The position numbers and the translations under genes were made by a program. Under the pieces are notes generated by a model that saw only the letters and a program-made list of their open reading frames with translations, was not told the origin of the DNA and searched no databases. Of a stretch of DNA of 8,280 nucleotides, positions 1-6,644 are shown in pieces. Source of the stretch: DASVDK01 sp036562265 [NCBI: Thermodesulfobacteriota bacterium]. GTDB lineage: Bacteria; DASVDK01. The stretch lies in the NCBI GenBank assembly GCA_036562265.1, contig DATCKS010000299.1, positions 1 through 8,280 on the forward strand. Direction: 5' to 3'. Each line of letters opens with the position of its first letter. Within the stretch, counting starts at the first letter, position 1.

Positions 1-1590
1 CCAGGCCTCCACGGTGGCGCGGAAGGCGGACACCATGATCCAGACCGAGACGAGCATGGCGAGGCTGACCGCCAGGGCCGCCACGGTGGCCGCGTTGCGG
101 CGAAGCCCCTGGACGAAGTGATCGGCCGCCAGGCGCGCCGCCGGCCCCCCGAGGCGGCCGACCAGCGGCCGCGCCGCGCGCCCGACCGCGAGGACGAGGA
201 TCGGCGCCACGAGGAGCGCCGCCACGATGACGACGAGGGCCGCGCCGTAGCCGCCGAGCGGCCGGCCGTGCCAGGGAGGAAGCGCCGCGAGCAGGCCGGC
301 GAGCGCGAGGATCGCGAGACCGGCCAGGGCGAGCCGCCGGGCGCGTTGCCGCCCGGCCCGACCGGCGTCGCCCGGGGCCGCGCCGAGCGCGATCGGCTCC
401 CTCGGCGGCACGCCGGCCGCGGCGCGCGCCGGCGCAAGCGCCGCCGCCGCCGACACGAGGACGCCGACGGCGACCCCGAGGAGGAGGTCTCCCGCGCCGA
501 CCCGCAACCGCTCGACCGGCGCGTGGAGGTAGAGGACCGACACGGTCCTCGCCATGGCGCCGAGCGTCCCCTTCGCGAGGGCGAGGCCGAGGAGGACGCC
601 GAGGAGCCCGCCGGCCGCGCCGTAGACGACCCCCTCGGCCAGGAAGGCCGCCTCGACGCCGCGCCGCGAGACGCCGATGGCCCGGAGGATCCCGATCTCC
701 CGGCGGCGCTGCACCACGGAGAAGGTGAGCGTGTTGTACACGAGGAGGACGCCGACCAGGAGCGCGATGAGGGAGAGGATCGTCAGGTTGAGCTGGAAGG
801 CGTCGAGCATCTGGTCGACCTGACCGCTCCGCTCGATGGGCCGGTCGACGACCACGCCGTCGGGCAGCGCCGCGGCGAGGCGCGCGCGCACGGCATCGGC
901 GTCCGCCCCCTCGCGGAGGGTGAGCGCCACGGCGTCGAGGCGTCCCACGCGGTCCAGGAGCGGCTGGGCCGCCGCGAGGTCCATGACCGCCACCGTCCGC
1001 TCGAGGAAGCCCGACGCGCTGCCGCCCCGCTCGCCCTCCGCCTCGGCCGGCACGAGGAGGCCCCGGATGCGCAGCGACACGCGCCGCGAGCCGGCGAGGA
1101 CCTCGAGGCGATCGCCGACGCGCAGCCCGCGCCCCTCCGCGAAGCGCTGCGTGACGAGGAGGGCGTCGTCCTCGCCGAGGAAGCCCCCGTCCTCGCCGTC
1201 GCCGCCCGCCGCGTCGATCGACGCGGTCGTCGGGCGCGAACTGAGGACGTCGATGCCGTAGACGAGGAGGATCTCCCGCGCCGCGTCGGCGGTGACGACG
1301 GTCCCCACCACCTGCGGCTCGGCGCGGGCGACCGCCGGGTCGGCCTCGATGCGCGGCAGGAGGGTCTCGTCGAGGCCGAAGCCGGGTCGCGAGACGGTCA
1401 ACTGGGCGCTCCCGGCGAAGAGGTCGAGGCTCGTGGCGAACGCCTCGGTGATGCTCACGTTGGCGAGCCGCACCGCGAGGAACACGCCGACGCCGATGGC
1501 GATGCCGGCCAGGGTGAGGAGGCTTCGCCCCTTGTGCGCCGCCAAGGACGGCCAGGTGACGCGACGGACCAGCGCCGGAAGCCCCTTCAT
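1..1590 (-). CDS. FtsX-like ABC transporter permease (MacB/LolC/LolE type), C-terminus cut by window edge
   Basis: Inner-membrane permease of an ABC transporter of the MacB/LolCDE superfamily. These typically work by mechanotransmission, moving lipoproteins, lipids or drugs out of the inner membrane; the substrate here cannot be read. I translated the reverse strand by hand: 530 codons are open with no stop down to base 1. TM1 is at about residues 23-42, followed by a periplasmic MacB-type domain (about 45-265). Three more helices follow (about 267-289, 316-340, 366-388) with the FtsX motif RRREIGILRAIG at 295-306. Two further helices lie at about 420-470, and the start of a second FtsX unit at about 500-524 (LRRNAATVAAL). 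This points to a duplicated, roughly 800-residue 10-helix permease of which the end is missing. The ATG overlaps the TGA of the ATPase gene (ATGA, 1587-1590), so translation is probably coupled. No good Shine-Dalgarno is visible. Confidence 0.93.
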   Translation of the reverse strand, partial: MKGLPALVRRVTWPSLAAHKGRSLLTLAGIAIGVGVFLAVRLANVSITEAFATSLDLFAGSAQLTVSRPGFGLDETLLPRIEADPAVARAEPQVVGTVVTADAAREILLVYGIDVLSSRPTTASIDAAGGDGEDGGFLGEDDALLVTQRFAEGRGLRVGDRLEVLAGSRRVSLRIRGLLVPAEAEGERGGSASGFLERTVAVMDLAAAQPLLDRVGRLDAVALTLREGADADAVRARLAAALPDGVVVDRPIERSGQVDQMLDAFQLNLTILSLIALLVGVLLVYNTLTFSVVQRRREIGILRAIGVSRRGVEAAFLAEGVVYGAAGGLLGVLLGLALAKGTLGAMARTVSVLYLHAPVERLRVGAGDLLLGVAVGVLVSAAAALAPARAAAGVPPREPIALGAAPGDAGRAGRQRARRLALAGLAILALAGLLAALPPWHGRPLGGYGAALVVIVAALLVAPILVLAVGRAARPLVGRLGGPAARLAADHFVQGLRRNAATVAALAVSLAMLVSVWIMVSAFRATVEAW

Positions 1591-2288
1591 CGCGCGACGG
1601 CCGCCGCGTCCTCGACGACCTCGCCGTCGCGCATGCGGACCACCCGGTCGGCCGCGGCCGCCACCTCGGGGCTGTGGGTCGCGAGGATGACCGTGCGCCG
1701 CCCGTCGCGCGCCAGTCCGGCGAAGAGCGCCGTCAGGGCCTGCGAGGCGCGGGTGTCGAGGTTCCCGGTCGGCTCGTCGCCGAGGAGGAGCGGCGGGTCG
1801 TTCGCCAGGGCGCGCGCGACCGCCACCCGCTGCTGCTCGCCCCCCGAAAGCTGCGCCGGCCGGTGTCCCGCCCGGTGGGCGAGGCCGACCTCCTCGAGGA
1901 GGCGAGCGACGCGCTCGCGCACGGCGGCGGCCGGCCGGCCGTCGATCTGCATCGGAAGCGCGACGTTCTCCGCGACCGTCAGGCTCGGCAGGAGGTTGAA
2001 GAACTGGAACACGAAGCCGACCGTCCGCCGGCGGTAGCGGGTCAGCGCGTCGTCGTCGAGCGCGCCGAGCGAGACGCCGCCCACGACGATCTCGCCGCGG
2101 GTCGGCCGATCGAGGGCGCCGATGAGGTTGAGGAGGGTCGACTTGCCGCAGCCCGACGGCCCCACGAGCGCGAGGAACGTCCCCGGCGCGACGTCGAGGC
2201 TCACGCCGCGTACCGCCTCCACCCTGAGATCCCCCGACAGGTACACCTTGCTGACGTCGCGGACGGAGACGGCGGGCTCGAGCGGCAC
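1587..2288 (-). CDS. ABC transporter ATP-binding protein (MacB/LolD family)
   Basis: Cytoplasmic ATPase that powers the permease encoded immediately downstream. The 233-residue length is normal for LolD/MacB nucleotide-binding subunits. Visible motifs: Walker A GPSGCGKST at 43-51, Q-loop Q95 in FVFQFFNLLP, signature LSGGEQQ at 147-153, Walker B LLLGDEP at 167-173 with catalytic E172, D-loop at about 176-178, and switch H205 in ATHS. The QFFNLLPSLTVAENV stretch is typical of this subfamily. The frame stays open far upstream, but family homology begins right after a GTG at 2288 (MPLEPAVSVRDVSKVY), so I chose that start. No Shine-Dalgarno precedes it; instead a TACACT box ends 6 bases before the GTG, suggesting a leaderless mRNA. 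The gene is divergent from the sulfite oxidase unit. The substrate is unknown. Confidence 0.95.
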   Translation of the reverse strand: MPLEPAVSVRDVSKVYLSGDLRVEAVRGVSLDVAPGTFLALVGPSGCGKSTLLNLIGALDRPTRGEIVVGGVSLGALDDDALTRYRRRTVGFVFQFFNLLPSLTVAENVALPMQIDGRPAAAVRERVARLLEEVGLAHRAGHRPAQLSGGEQQRVAVARALANDPPLLLGDEPTGNLDTRASQALTALFAGLARDGRRTVILATHSPEVAAAADRVVRMRDGEVVEDAAAVAR

Positions 2289-2294
2289 GCGGGA

Positions 2295-2300
2295 AGTGTA
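2295..2300 (-). promoter_or_regulatory. Candidate -10 box (TACACT) for the ABC operon, leaderless geometry
   Basis: Read on the minus strand, TACACT (preceded by C) ends 6 bases before the GTG start at 2288. A start site about 7 bases downstream of the box falls on the GTG itself. I see no good -35 hexamer at 16-18 bases; the nearest TTGCCA is 24 bases upstream. The same box, spacing and lack of a Shine-Dalgarno recur before queF and the DUF72 gene, which is the main support. Confidence 0.5.
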
Positions 2301-2337
2301 GCAGGGCCGCCTCGTGCCGGCGGTTGGCAAACGCTGG

Positions 2338-2343
2338 TATACT
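2338..2343 (+). promoter_or_regulatory. Candidate -10 box (TATACT) for the sulfite oxidase-cupredoxin unit
   Basis: TATACT matches 5 of 6 bases of the sigma-70 -10 consensus and lies 32 bases before the ATG at 2376. The predicted start site, near 2350, gives a leader of about 26 bases that contains the GGGAGGA ribosome binding site at 2363-2369. No convincing -35 is seen at normal spacing; the TTGGCA at 2324-2329 is only 8 bases upstream, too close to pair with it. Confidence 0.45.
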
Positions 2344-2359
2344 GGTCTTCGAGACCAGT
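2341..2359. repeat. Perfect 8-bp inverted repeat at predicted start of transcription
   Basis: Arms ACTGGTCT (2341-2348) and AGACCAGT (2352-2359) are exact reverse complements around a 3-base TCG centre. The dyad overlaps the end of the TATACT box and the predicted start site of the sulfite oxidase unit, and lies between the two divergent operons. That is where a repressor operator would sit. It could instead form a 5' hairpin in the mRNA; there is no T-run, so it is not a terminator. Confidence 0.45.
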
Positions 2360-2375
2360 CGTGGGAGGACGCGTC

Positions 2376-3617
2376 ATGCCGCACCGGCTCGAGCGAGACC
2401 TCGTCGACCCGCAAACGTACCGCCTGGTCCGCACCGACGAATACCTCTGGCGCGAAGCCCGCGCCCTCGGGGTGTCGCGCCGCCGCCTGCTCGGCCTCGC
2501 AGCCGCCTCGGCCGGTCTGGCCGCAGGGCTGGGGCTTCGGCCCTCCCGCGCGGCGGCGGGCGAGGCGGCGAGCCCGGTCGTCAAGGCCGCGCCGCCGGAA
2601 CTCTTCAACCGGTACGGCAGCAACCTCGAGATGCGCTGGGAGCAGATGTACGGCCGCGGCTACGTGGTGCCGAACGGGCTCTTCTTCGTTCGCAACCACA
2701 CGAAGACGCCGCAGATCGAGGCCGGTACCTGGACGCTGACCGTCGACGGCAGCGGCGTCTCGAAGCCGCTCACCCTGACCTACAACGACCTCCTCAAGCT
2801 CCCCTCGGTCTCGGTCGTGCGCTACGTCGAGTGCGCCGGCAACGGCCGCAGCTTCTTCGAGCAGGCGTACGGCAAGCGGGCGCAGGGGACGCAGTGGAAG
2901 CTCGGCGCCGTCGGGGTCGCCGAGTGGACGGGCGTGCGCCTTTCCGAGATCCTCGATCGTGCCGGCGTGAAGCCGACCGCGCGCGACGTGATGCCGGCCG
3001 GCCTCGACGACCTCAAGGTGCGCCGCCCGATGCCGATCGCCAAGGCGATGGCCGACGACACGCTCGTCGTCTACGCCATGAACGGCGAGACCCTCCCGCC
3101 CGACCACGGCTTCCCGGCCCGGCTCCTCGCGCCCGGCTGGATCGGCGTCCAGAACGTGAAGTGGCTCGGCCGCATCGAGGTGTCGGACGAGCCGCTCTTC
3201 TCGCCCTGGAACACCGACAGCTACGTCCTGATCGGCCCCGACTACCAGGCGCAGCCGCCGTCCAAGGGGCCGGTGCTCACGTCGCAGAACGTCAAGAGCG
3301 CCCTCGAGTTCGCCTGGGACGCGCGCGTGCCGGCGGGCCGCTACGTGCTGACGGGGCGAGCCTGGGCGCCCGCGAGGATCGCGAAGGTGGAGGTGAGCGT
3401 CGACGGCGGGCCGTGGCAGATCGCCTCGCTCGGCGAGCCGAACATCGCCGGCGCCTGGGTGCGGTTCCGGTTCGACTGGGACGCGCGCCCCGGCCGGCAC
3501 GCCATTCGCCTGCGCGCCACCGACGAGGCCGGCAACACGCAGCCCGAACGGGTGCCGTGGAACGACCAGGGCTACCTCTACAACGGCGTGGTCGAGCACC
3601 CGATCACGGTCACCTAG
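2376..3617 (+). CDS. Tat-exported sulfite oxidase-family molybdopterin oxidoreductase
   Basis: Periplasmic or extracytoplasmic molybdenum enzyme, probably a sulfite dehydrogenase (sulfite to sulfate, two electrons passed on), 413 residues. A 33-residue N-terminal stretch precedes the twin-arginine motif SRRRLLG (34-40) and a hydrophobic alanine-rich segment to about 62, as expected for folded export by Tat. The Mo-cofactor domain shows VRNH at 105-108, the cysteine that coordinates Mo (C153 in YVECAGNGR), HGFPARLLAPGW at 244-255 and VKWLGRI at 261-267. The C-terminal dimerisation domain spans about 305-413 (SVDGGPWQ, ATDEAGNTQP). No haem domain is present, so electrons must leave to a separate partner, plausibly the cupredoxin encoded next. 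The ATG at 2376 has GGGAGGA 6 bases upstream; homology and the Tat motif begin after it. The exact substrate is inferred from family only; SoxC-like or related activities are possible. Confidence 0.93.
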   Translation: MPHRLERDLVDPQTYRLVRTDEYLWREARALGVSRRRLLGLAAASAGLAAGLGLRPSRAAAGEAASPVVKAAPPELFNRYGSNLEMRWEQMYGRGYVVPNGLFFVRNHTKTPQIEAGTWTLTVDGSGVSKPLTLTYNDLLKLPSVSVVRYVECAGNGRSFFEQAYGKRAQGTQWKLGAVGVAEWTGVRLSEILDRAGVKPTARDVMPAGLDDLKVRRPMPIAKAMADDTLVVYAMNGETLPPDHGFPARLLAPGWIGVQNVKWLGRIEVSDEPLFSPWNTDSYVLIGPDYQAQPPSKGPVLTSQNVKSALEFAWDARVPAGRYVLTGRAWAPARIAKVEVSVDGGPWQIASLGEPNIAGAWVRFRFDWDARPGRHAIRLRATDEAGNTQPERVPWNDQGYLYNGVVEHPITVT

Positions 3618-3622
3618 GCCGG

Positions 3623-3991
3623 ATGCGCCGTTCGCTCCGCCTGGCGGCGGCGCTCGCCGCCGTCGTGCTCCTCCTTGCCGCCGCCCCCGGCCGCGCGGCC
3701 GCGGCCGGGGGCGTCACCGTAACGGTGAAGGCGGGAGACCTCTTCTTCGATCCGAAGGCGCTCGAGGTCCCGGCCGGCGACGTGACGTTCACCGTCGTGA
3801 ACGAAGGGGCGATCGAGCACAACTTCGTCGTCCGGGACGCCAGCGGGGCCACCGTGGCCGAGATCCCGGTCATCGCCCCCGGCGCCACCGAGCGGGTCAC
3901 GGCGCGGCTCGCGGCCGGCGCCTACCGCATCGTCTGCACCTTTCCGGGCCACACCGAGGCCGGGATGACCGGGACGCTCACGGTCGAGTAG
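3623..3991 (+). CDS. Secreted cupredoxin (plastocyanin/azurin-like type 1 copper protein)
   Basis: Small blue copper protein of 122 residues, a soluble electron carrier outside the cytoplasmic membrane. A Sec signal peptide covers about 1-28 (MRRSLRL, a leucine/alanine core, then AAAAGG). The mature single-domain beta-sandwich has all four type 1 copper ligands: H66 (in EGAIEHNF), C105 (YRIVCTF), H110 (PGH) and M115. The spacing C-x4-H-x4-M is as in plastocyanin-like proteins. The gene starts 5 bases after the stop of the sulfite oxidase gene with no clear Shine-Dalgarno, so it is probably translated by coupling from the same mRNA. By analogy with sulfite dehydrogenases that donate to cytochrome c or pseudoazurin encoded beside them (e.g. 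SorT loci), it is the likely acceptor; this pairing is inference from context. Confidence 0.9.
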   Translation: MRRSLRLAAALAAVVLLLAAAPGRAAAAGGVTVTVKAGDLFFDPKALEVPAGDVTFTVVNEGAIEHNFVVRDASGATVAEIPVIAPGATERVTARLAAGAYRIVCTFPGHTEAGMTGTLTVE

Positions 3992-4070
3992 CAACGTCCG
4001 TCTCACCCCGGCCGCCGGCGTCTCACGGCGTCCGCGGTCGCCTGTCCCCTTGACACGGCCTCGACGCGCC

Positions 4071-4166
4071 TGCGAGATCTACGCCGTCGATCCCGACGGC
4101 GGCCCCGCCGTGAAGGTCACGAGCACCCCCAGGGCCCAGGAGTCTCTCACCGGCATCGTCTCCTAG
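4071..4166 (+). pseudogene. Possible remnant of a TolB/PD40-type beta-propeller protein
   Basis: One frame reads [18 protein letters not shown] and continues for 13 more residues to a TAG at 4164-4166. EIY-x-V/M-D-x-DGG followed by x-VTS-x-P is the pattern of a single TolB/PD40 propeller blade (family pattern EIYVMNADG..RLT..P). No ATG, no upstream propeller sequence and no ribosome binding site are present; the frame upstream is arginine/proline-rich and unlike a propeller. It looks like the tail of a decayed or deleted gene. Thirty-one residues are too few for certainty, and chance resemblance is possible. Confidence 0.3.
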
Positions 4167-4173
4167 CCGAAGG

Positions 4174-4203
4174 CGCGGCGCCGGTCGTCCGGCCGGCGCC
4201 GCG
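4174..4203. terminator. Strong GC hairpin, possible terminator or spacer element
   Basis: Arms CGCGGCGCCGG (4174-4184) and CCGGCGCCGCG (4193-4203) are perfect 11-bp reverse complements around an 8-base loop. It lies between the cupredoxin unit and remnant on the left and the aldo/keto reductase on the right. No T-run follows on either strand, so it is not a classical intrinsic terminator; GC-rich genomes often use such U-less hairpins. Confidence 0.45.
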
Positions 4204-4231
4204 GACGCCCTCCTCCCGGTCTCCCGCCTGC

Positions 4232-4237
4232 TACCAT
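4232..4237 (+). promoter_or_regulatory. Candidate -10 box (TACCAT) for the aldo/keto reductase
   Basis: GCTACCAT at 4230-4237 is the same sequence as the box before queF. The predicted start site near 4244 would leave a leader of about 33 bases carrying GAGGAG at 4266-4271, 5 bases before the ATG at 4277. It also argues against the in-frame GTG at 4241 as the start, since that would lie upstream of transcription. No -35 hexamer is evident. Confidence 0.4.
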
Positions 4238-4276
4238 GGGGTGCCGGCGAACCCCACGGCAATTCGAGGAGCGGAG

Positions 4277-5119
4277 ATGACCGCAAGTCGAGCGGGCACC
4301 CTGACCCTGGGCGGCGACCTCGTCGTGAACCGCATGGGATTCGGCGCCATGCGCCTCACCGGGCCTGGCGTCTTCGGCCCGCCGGCCGACCGCGACGAGG
4401 CGAAGCGCGTCCTGCGCCGTGCGCTGGACCTCGGCGTGACCTTCGTCGACACGGCCGACTCGTACGGTCCCGCCGTGTCCGAGGAGCTGATCGCCGAGGC
4501 GCTCCACCCCTATCCGCCCGGGCTCGTCATCGCCACCAAGGGGGGGCTCGAGCGGCCGGGCCCCAACCGCTGGACGCCGAACGGCCGGCCCGAGCACCTG
4601 CGCCGCGCGCTCGAGGGCAGCCTGCGGCGCCTCAAGGTCGATCGGATCGACCTCTGGCAACTCCACCGCATCGATTCGAAGGTGCCGGCCGACGAGCAGT
4701 TCGGCCTGCTGGCCGAGTTCGTGCGCGAGGGGAAGGTGCGGCACGTCGGCCTGTCGGAGGTCGGTGTCGCGGAGATCGAGCAGGCGCGCCGGGTGGTCCC
4801 GATCGCGTCGGTGCAGAACCGCTACAACGTCTTCGACCGGCAGTGGGAGGACGTGGTCGCCTTCTGCGAGCGCGAGCGGATCGCCTTCATCCCCTGGTAC
4901 CCCCTCGGCGCCGGCTCGCTCGAGACGGCGCGGCTCGAGGCGGTGGCGCGCCGGCGCGGCGCCACGCCGATGCAGGTGGCGCTGGCCTGGCTCCTCGCCC
5001 GCTCGCCGGTCATGCTGCCCATCCCGGGGACCTCGAGCGTCGCGCACCTCGAGGAGAACGTCGCCGCCGCCGCGATCGCGCTCGGCGAGGACGACCTGCG
5101 GGAGCTCGCCGGCACGTAA
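4277..5119 (+). CDS. Aldo/keto reductase family oxidoreductase
   Basis: Cytoplasmic NADPH-dependent carbonyl reductase with a TIM-barrel fold, 280 residues, typical for bacterial members. The catalytic tetrad is visible: D58 and Y63 in FVDTADSYG (56-64), K88 in ATKGG, and H130 in DLWQLHRID. Also present are GFGAMRLTG near the N-terminus, GLSEV at 158-162, SVQNRYN at 178-184 (nicotinamide stacking region), and PIPGTSS at 248-254, the C-terminal cofactor phosphate-binding loop. The pattern resembles the YajO/PdxI-like and YdbC groups; the physiological substrate is not readable. The ATG at 4277 has GAGGAG 5 bases upstream; an in-frame GTG at 4241 would add 12 residues unlike the family. The gene stands alone: a hairpin precedes it and the genes downstream are convergent. 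Confidence 0.93.
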   Translation: MTASRAGTLTLGGDLVVNRMGFGAMRLTGPGVFGPPADRDEAKRVLRRALDLGVTFVDTADSYGPAVSEELIAEALHPYPPGLVIATKGGLERPGPNRWTPNGRPEHLRRALEGSLRRLKVDRIDLWQLHRIDSKVPADEQFGLLAEFVREGKVRHVGLSEVGVAEIEQARRVVPIASVQNRYNVFDRQWEDVVAFCERERIAFIPWYPLGAGSLETARLEAVARRRGATPMQVALAWLLARSPVMLPIPGTSSVAHLEENVAAAAIALGEDDLRELAGT

Positions 5120-5148
5120 CGGCGCTTCGCCCCGCCGGGCGGGCCCCA

Positions 5149-5182
5149 GGGTCGGGAGCGGACGCTCCGCGACACGCGACCC
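5149..5182. terminator. Nested hairpin between convergent genes, possible bidirectional terminator
   Basis: Outer arms GGGTCG (5149-5154) and CGACCC (5177-5182) enclose an inner stem GGAGC (5155-5159) / GCTCC (5164-5168), with an 8-base bulge on the 3' side. A further GC-rich stem, CCCGC/GCGGG, sits just before it at 5131-5143. The position between the aldo/keto reductase stop and the cysteine hydrolase stop fits a shared terminator. No T-run is present, so this rests on structure and location only. Confidence 0.35.
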
Positions 5183-5212
5183 GTGGCTCGGGTACCTGCC
5201 CGGGAAGGGCGT

Positions 5213-5887
5213 CTACGCCGGCCTCGCCGCCCGCTGCCGCTCCGCGTAGCCTGCGAACGCCCGCCCGGCCAGCACGTCCGCCGTGGACACGATGCGCACG
5301 CCCCGCTCGCGCCAGGCCTCGAGCAGGCGCGCCCCCTCGTCGGCGCGGATCGGCGCCACGGCGTCCTCGACCACGGCGATGGCGAGGCCGCCCCGGGCGA
5401 GCAGCCCCTCGACCGCGTACCGGTCGCAGACGTCGAGCGCCACGCCGTAGACGACCACCGCCTCGGGCGCGAGCGTGTCGAGCACGACGCCAACGTTCGG
5501 GTTCGTGAAGACGTCGAACTCCTCCTTGAGGAGCACGATCTCGCCCGTGTGCCGACGCACCGACTCGGCCAGCTCGTCCGGCGGGTATGGCCGGCTCTCG
5601 ATCACGAGCGGGTTGCGGGGCGCCGTGGCCGGGACCTTCTCGGCGCCCGGCGTGCCGCGCAGGCAGTGGGGCGGGAAGGTCGAGCGGAAGTCCGGCGGCG
5701 GGGTCAGCTCCCGGTGGTGCAACTCGTGCGCGTCCGCCGACGCCACGATCCGGACCCCCTCCCGCCGGGCGTACTCCGTGAGCGCGGCGAGGTTCGACAG
5801 GAGCCGCTCCGCACCCGGCACGTAGAGCTTCCCGTCCGGCATCATGAAGTCGACCTGGGTGTCGACGTCCCAGAAGATCGTCCGCAT
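5213..5887 (-). CDS. Isochorismatase-fold cysteine hydrolase, nicotinamidase-like
   Basis: Cytoplasmic amidohydrolase of the isochorismatase-like superfamily, 224 residues. The D-K-C catalytic triad is visible: D9 in DVDTQVDF, K121 in VLLKEEFDVF and C154 in GVALDVCDRYAV. The stretch SADAHELHH (50-58) with FPPHCLRGTPGAE (71-83) matches the metal site and PPHC-GTPGA loop of nicotinamidases: D52, H54, H57 or H58, and H74. This makes nicotinamide to nicotinate (NAD salvage) the best guess, though the family also includes ureidoacrylate and other amidases. The ATG at 5887 has a strong GGAGGAGA (5892-5899) just upstream. It is the last gene of the minus-strand cluster, 13 bases after the AlaX gene, so it is probably cotranscribed. 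Substrate assignment is inference. Confidence 0.9.
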   Translation of the reverse strand: MRTIFWDVDTQVDFMMPDGKLYVPGAERLLSNLAALTEYARREGVRIVASADAHELHHRELTPPPDFRSTFPPHCLRGTPGAEKVPATAPRNPLVIESRPYPPDELAESVRRHTGEIVLLKEEFDVFTNPNVGVVLDTLAPEAVVVYGVALDVCDRYAVEGLLARGGLAIAVVEDAVAPIRADEGARLLEAWRERGVRIVSTADVLAGRAFAGYAERQRAARPA

Positions 5888-5900
5888 CGCGTCTCCTCCG

Positions 5901-6626
5901 CTACGCCGGGGGCTCGACCGGGTCGAGCCCGATCCGGAGTCGCTTGTTGATCCTGCCCTTGCTCTCGTGGCCGATCACCCGCACGTTTCCCACCTCGCGC
6001 GTCGAGCGGACGTGCGTGCCGCCGTCGGCCTGAAGGTCGAGGCCGGCGATCTCCACCACGCGCACCTGCGTGATCCCCTCGGGCAGCAGGTTCACCTTCG
6101 TGCGGATCAGGTCCGGGATCGCGAAGGCCTCCTCGCGCGGCAGGATCCGCACGGAGATGGGGCGATCGGCCGCCACTTCGGCGCGGAGCTTGGCGTCGAT
6201 CTCCTCCTTGAAGGAGGCGCTCATCGATTCCAGCTCGAAGTCCATCCGCGCCTCGAGCGGCTTCATGTTCCCGCCCGTCACGCGGGCCCCGTAGTCGCGG
6301 AAGATGACGGCCGCGAGCATGTGGAGCGCCGTGTGCGTGCGCATGAGGGCGTAGCGCCGGGCCCAGTCGATCTCGCCGCGCACGCGGCTGCCGACCGGCG
6401 GCAGGCCGCCCGCGAGACGGTGGAGGTACCGGCCGTCCCGCTTCACCACCTCGACCACCTTCGCCTCGCCGCCGTCCCAGGTGAGCGTCCCCTCGTCGTG
6501 CGGCTGCCCGCCCGCCGTGGCGTAGAAGACCGTGCGGTCGAGGACCACGGCGTCGCCGACGACCTCGACCACGGAGGCGTCCATCGTGCGCGCGTAGCTG
6601 TCGGTCTGATGGATGAGCTCGGTCAT
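5901..6626 (-). CDS. alaX: AlaX-type alanyl-tRNA editing protein
   Basis: Free-standing trans-editing hydrolase related to the editing domain of alanyl-tRNA synthetase; it removes serine or glycine wrongly attached to tRNA-Ala in the cytoplasm. At 241 residues it matches the medium-length AlaX class: an N-terminal beta domain with FYATAGGQP (34-42), then the editing domain. Zinc-site motif one is RTHTALH (H98, H102). Motif two, usually CGGTH, reads QADGGTHV (199-206), so the usual cysteine is D201, with H205 kept. RSTREVGNVRV follows as in AlaRS. The ATG at 6626 has GGAGGAGGAGG upstream, so it is efficiently translated within the operon. It lies 18 bases after the DUF72 gene and 13 before the hydrolase. 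It lacks the aminoacylation and anticodon domains, so it is not a truncated AlaRS. Confidence 0.92.
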   Translation of the reverse strand: MTELIHQTDSYARTMDASVVEVVGDAVVLDRTVFYATAGGQPHDEGTLTWDGGEAKVVEVVKRDGRYLHRLAGGLPPVGSRVRGEIDWARRYALMRTHTALHMLAAVIFRDYGARVTGGNMKPLEARMDFELESMSASFKEEIDAKLRAEVAADRPISVRILPREEAFAIPDLIRTKVNLLPEGITQVRVVEIAGLDLQADGGTHVRSTREVGNVRVIGHESKGRINKRLRIGLDPVEPPA

Positions 6627-6644
6627 CGCCCTCCTCCTCCGCCG

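Noticed and set aside
118-2037. Long plus-strand open frame (about 640 codons), rich in Arg, Asp, Glu and Ala
   Set aside because: It is the shadow of the minus-strand permease and ATPase genes in GC-rich DNA. The composition is low-complexity, no domain is recognisable, and the opposite strand carries clear FtsX and ABC motifs.
2324-2343. TTGGCA/TATACT as a sigma-70 pair or a sigma-54 -24/-12 promoter
   Set aside because: The two hexamers are only 8 bases apart, and the GC doublet required 12 bases after GG for sigma-54 is TA instead.
2289-3599. Upstream extension of the ATPase frame on the minus strand
   Set aside because: The open frame continues through the antisense of the sulfite oxidase gene. 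ABC homology starts at the GTG at 2288 and the extension has no recognisable domain.
4050-4078. TTGACA at 4050-4055 as a -35 element
   Set aside because: The sequence 17 bases downstream is CGAGAT and other spacings are no better, so there is no usable -10. It also lies within or beside the decayed fragment.
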